DNA from: Prolixibacteraceae bacterium
GTDB taxonomy: Bacteria; Bacteroidota; Bacteroidia; Bacteroidales; Prolixibacteraceae
Reading direction: 5' to 3'
DNA: 32,147 nt
Assembly (NCBI GenBank): GCA_028377305.1
Contig: JAONJW010000030.1
Location: 1 to 32,147 of the forward strand
Shown here in pieces: positions 26,460 through 32,147 of the stretch. The translations under genes were made by a program, and so were the position numbers. The notes under the pieces are model-generated. The model ran no database searches. It was given only the letters and a program-made list of their open reading frames with translations, and was not told the origin of the DNA. The first letter of the stretch is position 1. Every line of letters starts with the position of its first letter.

Positions 26460-29105
26460 ATGGCAATAACGATCACAACGGTAGAGGCGAATGTAAAGGC
26501 CTTGGTTAAGAATATAGACAGAGATCATTTTATTTATGATCTTTTGTTGGCTTATGGGACGCCCAAAGCCACGATTTCGAAGATTAAGAGTGGGGAGTAT
26601 AATCGTTCGAAAGCGGATGGGGAGATAAGATGGCAAGATAAGATGTTCTATCGTTTTGTCGATGCTGGAGATATGGTTGCCCAGATGGAACAGATACGTT
26701 CGGCATGGGATGGTACGGAGCGTTTTATTGTGCTTTTTGATGGAACCCATATATTGGCTTTCGATACGTTGAAATTGGATAGTTTGGATATCGAAGCGAA
26801 AGATCTGCTTAAAGATTTTGCGTTCTTCTGGGCGTTGGCTGGCATGGAGCAGATTGCGGTTTATGAGGAGACCGATGCGGATGTGAGGGCTGCCGAGAAG
26901 ATGGCGAAGCTCTATGATGAGCTGTGTCAGTATAACCATATTGAGAGCGAGGAGGATATCCATTCGATGAATGTTTTTCTTTCGCGTCTTCTTTTCTGTT
27001 TCTTTGCTGAAGATACGGAGATCTTTAAGAAAGATCTTTTTACCAACAATATCAAGGAACATACCCAACGCGATGGTTCGGATATGCAGGCTTATCTGGG
27101 ACGTCTGTTTGATGTGTTGGATACCTCGGAAGGAAAGAGAGAGGGGCTACCCTCTTATCTGTGTGACTTTCCCTATGTGAATGGTGGACTGTTTCGTCAA
27201 CGTATGGCAATCCCTAAGTTTACGAAACGTGCCCGTTTGATTCTGACCGATACGGGGGCACTGAATTGGTCGGATATTAATCCTGATATTTTTGGTTCGA
27301 TGATCCAAGCGGTGGTGACCGACGATCATCGTGGTCATTTGGGAATGCACTATACTTCGGTTCCTAATATCATGAAATTGATCGAACCACTCTTTCTGGA
27401 TGCTTTGCGAGCTGAGTTTGTTTCGGTACGTGAAGATAAAAGCAAACTGAATAAGTTGCTCTATCGCATTCATCGTATCAAGATATTTGATCCTGCTTGT
27501 GGTTCGGGTAACTTTCTGATTATTGCCTATAAAGAGCTACGTCGCTTGGAGATGGAGATGCTTCAGGCGTTGGCACTGCTTGATCCACAAAATAAGAGTT
27601 TGGCGTTCTCTGGCATTGAACTCTCCCACTTCTATGGTATCGAACTAGATGATTTTGCCCATGAGGTGGCGGTATTGGCTTTGTGGTTGGCGGAACACCA
27701 GATGAATGTGGAGTTCTACAAAGCTATTGGTCGACATATTGCGACCCTTCCTTTGAGCGAAGCGGGGCAAGTGAGACATGGCAATGCCCTTTTGTTGGAT
27801 TGGGATGAGGTTTGTCCAAGGAAATCGGATGAGGAGATCTATATGATCGGGAACCCTCCTTATCTTGGTAGTAGTATGCAGACAACAGATCAGAAAGCTG
27901 AATTAGCAGATGTTTTTCACGAGTTTAAGAATTATAAAAACTTGGATTATATCGCCTGTTGGTTTAAGAAGGGAGTCGATTATATTGAAGGGTATCCTAT
28001 TTCGTTTGCTTTTGTAACCACCAATTCGATATGTCAAGGAGAGCAGGTAGGCTACTTTTGGCCTTATGTTTTTGCACACCAGTGTGAGATAGGGTTTGCT
28101 TACCAATCGTTTAAGTGGCAGAACAATGCCAAAGCCCAAGCAGGAGTCACGGTGGCTATTATAGGAGTGCGAAATGTCTCTAAGAACTTTAAGTTTCTAT
28201 TTACACGAGGGGTAAAGCAAAAAGTAGAGAATATCAATGGCTATTTGATTGCCTCAGATAATATTGTGTTACAGAAAGTAGGCAAGCCTATATCGGATCT
28301 ACTCAAGATGGTAAAGGGAAATCAACCTACCGATGGAGGCAACTTAATCCTTTCATCAGAAGAACGTGTAGGATTGATTAAAGAGTATCCAGAAATTGAG
28401 AAATATATCTATCAATATATAGGATCTCAGGAGTTTATTCGAGGAGAAAATAGGTATTGCTTATGGATTAGAGATCATGAAGTGGATAATGCCTTGAATA
28501 TTGCCCCCATAAAGGATCGAGTTGATCAAGTTCTTCAATTTAGATCAGAAAGTAGAGCGAAAAGTACGAGAGAGTTTTGTAAAGGAGCACATCGATTTAT
28601 TCAGATACAATCACACCCTACCGAGTCGATTATTATTCCTTCTGTATCAAGTGAACGCAGGGATTATATTCCCATGGGTTTTTTAGGGGATGATACGGTT
28701 GTTTCTAATCTTGCTTTTGCCATCTACGATGCGGCGCCGTGGATGTTAAGTGTATTGATGTCGCGGATGCATATGGTATGGGTTCGAGCCGTTTCGGGGT
28801 ATTTGGGAACGAGTATACGATATTCGAACTCCTTGTCCTATAATACATTTCCCTTTCCGTCGATTGGAGTTGCTAGGAAAGAGATGCTGAATGAGATGGC
28901 GATGGAGATTTTGGATGTGAGAGATCGTTATCCGAGCAAAACGATGGCGGAGTTGTATGATCCCGATAAGATGCCTGACGATCTAAGGGCCGTACATGCT
29001 AAAAATGATGAGATGATCGATATGCTCTATCGTAAAACAGCCTTTGATCACGACGAAGAGCGACTGGCTTTTCTTTTTCGTATGTACGAAAAGATGACTT
29101 CGTAG
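26460..29105 (+). CDS. YeeA/DnmA-like N6-adenine DNA methyltransferase
   Basis: 881 residues. The N-terminal part (~1-130; FIYDLLLAYGTPKATISKIK, then SGEYN) is typical of YeeA-type methylases, followed by a helical spacer. Methyltransferase motif I is FDPACGSGNF (343-352), with the catalytic motif IV NPPY at 465-468 (GNPPYLGSSMQTTDQKAEL). A target-recognition region (~480-770) follows, with the C-terminal conserved block VRAVSGYLGTSIRYSNSLSY, then NTFPFPS. The related B. subtilis YeeA (DnmA) methylates adenine in a non-palindromic site. I see no D-ExK nuclease signature at the N-terminus, unlike MmeI enzymes, so cleavage probably depends on the downstream genes. It leads a three-gene operon. 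Base composition of the recognition region differs from both flanks (see findings). Confidence 0.9.
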   Translation: MAITITTVEANVKALVKNIDRDHFIYDLLLAYGTPKATISKIKSGEYNRSKADGEIRWQDKMFYRFVDAGDMVAQMEQIRSAWDGTERFIVLFDGTHILAFDTLKLDSLDIEAKDLLKDFAFFWALAGMEQIAVYEETDADVRAAEKMAKLYDELCQYNHIESEEDIHSMNVFLSRLLFCFFAEDTEIFKKDLFTNNIKEHTQRDGSDMQAYLGRLFDVLDTSEGKREGLPSYLCDFPYVNGGLFRQRMAIPKFTKRARLILTDTGALNWSDINPDIFGSMIQAVVTDDHRGHLGMHYTSVPNIMKLIEPLFLDALRAEFVSVREDKSKLNKLLYRIHRIKIFDPACGSGNFLIIAYKELRRLEMEMLQALALLDPQNKSLAFSGIELSHFYGIELDDFAHEVAVLALWLAEHQMNVEFYKAIGRHIATLPLSEAGQVRHGNALLLDWDEVCPRKSDEEIYMIGNPPYLGSSMQTTDQKAELADVFHEFKNYKNLDYIACWFKKGVDYIEGYPISFAFVTTNSICQGEQVGYFWPYVFAHQCEIGFAYQSFKWQNNAKAQAGVTVAIIGVRNVSKNFKFLFTRGVKQKVENINGYLIASDNIVLQKVGKPISDLLKMVKGNQPTDGGNLILSSEERVGLIKEYPEIEKYIYQYIGSQEFIRGENRYCLWIRDHEVDNALNIAPIKDRVDQVLQFRSESRAKSTREFCKGAHRFIQIQSHPTESIIIPSVSSERRDYIPMGFLGDDTVVSNLAFAIYDAAPWMLSVLMSRMHMVWVRAVSGYLGTSIRYSNSLSYNTFPFPSIGVARKEMLNEMAMEILDVRDRYPSKTMAELYDPDKMPDDLRAVHAKNDEMIDMLYRKTAFDHDEERLAFLFRMYEKMTS

Positions 29106-29163
29106 AAGAGAGGACGTGTTTTATTTTATGAATTACTAAAAACCAACAAACAACAATATACCT

Positions 29164-31098
29164 ATGCCAAACTTAGTTGAAGTAAGCTATCAGCAGACAG
29201 GAAAGAGTAAAAGCAATAATGCTCTTGGGATGCGAGAGATGCAAGCGAGAGCTTATGCAAAAAGAGCAGCACAGTACCTTTTAATTAAATCGCCTCCTGC
29301 TTCGGGGAAGTCTAGGGCTTTGATGTTTTTGGGGCTAGATAAATTGCGTCGCCAAGGGGTGAAGAAGGTGGTGGTTGCGGTTCCTGAAAAGTCTATTGGT
29401 GGCTCTTTTGCGCCTACTGCGTTGATGAAGTATGGATTTTTTGCGGATTGGAGTCCCGAAGATCGTCATAACTTATGTACTCCAGGGGCAGAGAGTAGTA
29501 AGACCAATGCGATGGTACGTTTTATGAAAGAAGAGACTTCGGAGATTTTAATCTGTACCCATGCGACCCTACGTTTTGCGTATGATAAGTTGACGCCCCA
29601 AGATTTTAATGATACGTTGGTGGCTATCGATGAGTTTCACCATGTGTCACAAGATGCAGACAATCGATTGGGGGAGGTGTTGAAATCGTTGATGGATGAT
29701 AGCAGTGCGCATATTGTGGCGATGACGGGTTCTTATTTTCGTGGAGATGCAGTGCCTGTGATGGGGGCTTCGGATGAGGCGAAATTTGAGAAGGTGACCT
29801 ATAGTTACTATGAGCAGTTGAATGGCTACGACTATCTGAAAACGTTGGGAATAGGCTACCACTTCTATTCGGGACGTTATACGGATGCGATTGGGGAGGT
29901 TTTGGATTTGAACAAGAAGACGATTATCCATATTCCGAATGTCAACTCTTCGGAGTCGACCAAGAGAAAGTATCATGAGGTGGATACGATATATGATTTG
30001 ATTGGGTCGGAGTGTACGCTGGATGAAGAGACGGGGTTGCACTTGGTGACTACAGCCGATGGCCGTGTGGTTCGTGTGGCCGATTTGGTTAACGATCAAG
30101 ATGAGAAGCGACGAACCAAAGTACAGGATACGCTACGCAAAGTCAGTAGAGCGGAGGATGTAGATATTATTATTGCTTTAGGGATGGCCAAAGAGGGTTT
30201 TGACTGGCCTTATTGTGAGCATGCTTTAACGGTGGGCTACAGAGGATCGCTGACGGAGGTGGTGCAGATTATTGGAAGGGCTACGCGAGATTGTGAAGGT
30301 AAAATACATGCACAGTTTACCAACCTTATCGCACAGCCTGAAGCGGACGATGACGAGGTGAAGTATTCGGTCAATAATATGTTGAAGGCCATCAATGTCT
30401 CTCTATTGATGGAGCAGGTTTTGGCTCCTAACTTTAAGTTTAAGACCAAGAAGAGTGAACACGATAGCAGTGAAGCAGGAACGATAAAGATAAAAGGTTT
30501 TAAGGAGCCTTCTACCGCTAAAGTGTCGCAGATCTTAGAGAATGATCTGAATGATTTGAAAGCGGTGTTGGTTCAAGATGGCAATATACAAGCCTCGATG
30601 TCGGGAGATATTGATCCAGAGGTGGTGAATAAGGTGACGATCCCTAAGATTATACGTACCAAGTATCCTGAGTTGAGCGAAGAGGAAGTGGAGGAGGTAC
30701 GTCAGCATGTGGTGGCAGATAATTTGGTGCGTTATGGTGATTTTGAGACCAAAGGGGGAAGGGAGTTTGTGAAGATGGGCGATCGATTTGTGGATATAGA
30801 GGATCTACATATTGATTTGATCGATCAGGTGAATCCTTTCCAGAAAGCTTTCGAGGTGTTGTCGAAGAGTGTTTCGGCTCCGATGTTGAAGACGATTCAC
30901 GAGACGATACAGGCCAAGCGTATACGTATGGATTTTGAGGAGGCACGACTGTTGTGGCCAAAGATAAAGAGTTTTAGAGCCACGCATGGTAGAGAGCCAC
31001 GTATGGATGCTGTGGATGTCCTGGAGAAGCGTATGGCGGAATGTATCGTCTATTTGAAGGCAGAGAAGAAACGTATGGCACAAGAACAGAGAGGATAA
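29164..31098 (+). CDS. YeeB-like SF2 DEAD/DEAH-type helicase
   Basis: 644 residues. Superfamily 2 motifs are complete. Motif I PPASGKS (44-50) and motif Ia VVAVPEKS are followed by motif II DEFH (156-159) in VAIDEFHHVS, and motif III AMTGSYF. Lobe 2 carries the IIALGMAKEGFDWP motif V region near 337-350 and motif VI QIIGRATRDC (368-377). The C-terminal ~200 residues are helical and end in a basic ALEKR-like segment (FRATHGREPRMDAVDVLEKR), a motif echoed in the next protein. It most likely translocates on DNA for the methylase/nuclease pair. It starts 58 bp after the methylase stop and is followed by only 2 bp before the next ATG, so the three genes form one operon. Confidence 0.9.
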   Translation: MPNLVEVSYQQTGKSKSNNALGMREMQARAYAKRAAQYLLIKSPPASGKSRALMFLGLDKLRRQGVKKVVVAVPEKSIGGSFAPTALMKYGFFADWSPEDRHNLCTPGAESSKTNAMVRFMKEETSEILICTHATLRFAYDKLTPQDFNDTLVAIDEFHHVSQDADNRLGEVLKSLMDDSSAHIVAMTGSYFRGDAVPVMGASDEAKFEKVTYSYYEQLNGYDYLKTLGIGYHFYSGRYTDAIGEVLDLNKKTIIHIPNVNSSESTKRKYHEVDTIYDLIGSECTLDEETGLHLVTTADGRVVRVADLVNDQDEKRRTKVQDTLRKVSRAEDVDIIIALGMAKEGFDWPYCEHALTVGYRGSLTEVVQIIGRATRDCEGKIHAQFTNLIAQPEADDDEVKYSVNNMLKAINVSLLMEQVLAPNFKFKTKKSEHDSSEAGTIKIKGFKEPSTAKVSQILENDLNDLKAVLVQDGNIQASMSGDIDPEVVNKVTIPKIIRTKYPELSEEEVEEVRQHVVADNLVRYGDFETKGGREFVKMGDRFVDIEDLHIDLIDQVNPFQKAFEVLSKSVSAPMLKTIHETIQAKRIRMDFEEARLLWPKIKSFRATHGREPRMDAVDVLEKRMAECIVYLKAEKKRMAQEQRG

Positions 31099-31100
31099 CG

Positions 31101-32147
31101 ATGGTATTAGATAAGCGAGAGGTGTTGTCAGAGATTTTTGGAGATGATCCAGATGATATTTTGGCAGTGAAGATCACAGAGACGCAACGCACGACAGAGC
31201 AAGATAGGCTCTTGAGTTCTTTTGAAGAGGTATTGGGTTTTGTAGATACCCATGGCAGGATTCCTGAAAAGGGGAAGAATATGCAGGAGCGTCGTTTGGC
31301 AAACCATATTGAAGCATTCAATAGTAATCCTGAACAGGTGGCTTTTTTGCAAGCGTATGATCGTCATAGGGTGTTGAAGGGACAGAAAGAGATTGAAGAC
31401 TTGGATGATATTTTTGGGGATGATGACTTTGGATTCTTTGAAGATTCGGAGGATACCAGCGATATCTTCGATTTTAACCATACGCCGAAAGAGATAGAGA
31501 GACCCGATTATGTGGCCAGACGTAAAGCGTGTGATCATTTCGATGCTTTTGAAGATATTCTACGTCAGTGTCAGGTGGATCTGAAATTGGGTAAACGACA
31601 GATACGTAAGTTTCGTAAGGAGAGCCAGATACGCAAAGGTAATTTCTTTGTGTTGAAAGGGGTGTTGCTATATGTGGCTCATGTTGGTAAGTTAGAGAAG
31701 AGCGAAGATGGGAAGAAGAATGCCCGTCTGCTTTGTGTCTTTGAGAATGGGACAGAATCGGATATGATGTTGCGGTCGTTGTCGAGCTCGTTGTATAAAG
31801 ATGGGTTTCGGATCTCGGAACATCAAGATCAATATATGAATATCAGAGGTTCGGCTGTGGGAGTGGATGACGAAGCTACTGGCTATATTTATGTTCTAAG
31901 AAGTCTCAAGCAGGAGCCTTCGGTGCAGAGGATAAAGAATCTGTTTAAGATTGGTTTTTCTACCAAGCCTACCCAAGACCGAATTCGTAATGCGGAGAGA
32001 GAGAGCACTTATCTCTATGGTCCTGTAAGTATCGTTGGGGAGTGGAAGTGTTTTAATATGAATGTACAGAAGTTCGAATCGTTGCTTCATCGAATCTTCT
32101 CGGAGAGTCGTTTGGATATTGAGATGACGGCACCGAATGGGGATTGT
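31101..32147 (+). CDS. YeeC-like protein with T5orf172/GIY-YIG nuclease domain (3' end outside window)
   Basis: 349 codons are visible without a stop. ATG at 31101 is 2 bp after the helicase TAA, suggesting coupled translation. The first ~135 residues are acidic and low in hydrophobics, including FVDTHGRIPEKGKNMQERRL at 47-66, which resembles the helicase C-terminal HGREP...EKRMAE segment and may be a docking or DNA-binding repeat. A middle domain (~136-250) with VARRKACDHFDAFEDIL leads to the T5orf172 nuclease domain. GYIYVLRSL (261-269) is the GIY element, FKIGFST the YIG-equivalent, then an Arg-rich helix (QDRIRNAERE), GPVSIVGEW, and FESLLHRIF whose Glu is the expected metal ligand. In B. 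subtilis the third gene of yeeABC encodes this kind of protein. It is the likely cleavage subunit. The end of the gene is not visible. Confidence 0.85.
   Translation, partial: MVLDKREVLSEIFGDDPDDILAVKITETQRTTEQDRLLSSFEEVLGFVDTHGRIPEKGKNMQERRLANHIEAFNSNPEQVAFLQAYDRHRVLKGQKEIEDLDDIFGDDDFGFFEDSEDTSDIFDFNHTPKEIERPDYVARRKACDHFDAFEDILRQCQVDLKLGKRQIRKFRKESQIRKGNFFVLKGVLLYVAHVGKLEKSEDGKKNARLLCVFENGTESDMMLRSLSSSLYKDGFRISEHQDQYMNIRGSAVGVDDEATGYIYVLRSLKQEPSVQRIKNLFKIGFSTKPTQDRIRNAERESTYLYGPVSIVGEWKCFNMNVQKFESLLHRIFSESRLDIEMTAPNGDC

Noticed and set aside
26460..32147. BREX, DISARM or classical type I restriction system
   Set aside because: No PglZ, BrxC, DrmB, HsdS or HsdR-like gene is present; the trio fits the YeeA-YeeB-YeeC order better.

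Overview
The window looks like a chromosomal segment of a Bacteroidota bacterium, most likely a marine Marinilabiliales/Prolixibacteraceae-type organism. The phylum call rests on four things: the N-terminus of a SusC/RagA-type TonB-dependent receptor, a giant secreted protein ending in a type IX secretion (T9SS) sorting domain, a membrane-tethered propeller/Y_Y_Y regulator with a LuxR-like HTH, and a TAnnTTTG-type promoter. The family placement is inference. The left part is AT-rich; the defence operon at the right end is visibly richer in G.

Layout. 1-381 (-) is the N-terminus of a SusC-like receptor, preceded by about 670 bp without a recognisable gene. 1052-2029 (-) is a CobW/COG0523 metal-chaperone GTPase. 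2275-5535 (-) is a periplasmic tricorn-like S41 protease closed by a strong hairpin terminator. Divergent from it, 5612-7354 (+) is a GH18 chitinase-like lipoprotein, and 64 bp later 7419-17900 (+) encodes a 3493-residue, multi-domain T9SS-secreted surface protein. It carries tandem cadherin-like repeats, a LamG-like domain, four copies of a ~345-residue Ig/Big2/MBG supermodule and a type A sorting domain. 18130-18939 (+) is a UspA-like protein and 19045-19671 (-) a stand-alone DEAD-box-like RecA domain; they converge on a perfect hairpin. 19914-20459 (+) is an unknown exported protein and 20674-23343 (+) a membrane-tethered one-component regulator.

23344-24195 is an 850-bp non-coding block full of structure. 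It holds a short 22-bp tandem repeat, an inverted array built from degenerate 11-bp units, a REP-like palindromic element, and a 26-bp perfect inverted repeat. After it come a Big2-domain lipoprotein (24196-24924) and a 69-residue Cys/His-rich protein (25058-25267).

The right end is a defence island. An AbiH-family protein (25334-26338, -) lies divergent from a three-gene operon running off the window: a YeeA/DnmA-like DNA methyltransferase (26460-29105), an SF2 helicase (29164-31098) and a T5orf172/GIY-YIG nuclease-domain protein (31101-end). The order matches the Bacillus subtilis yeeA-yeeB-yeeC set, so this is probably a modification plus translocation/cleavage system. The methyltransferase's presumed target-recognition region differs in base composition from the rest of its gene. 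No tRNA, rRNA, CRISPR array or transposase gene was seen.
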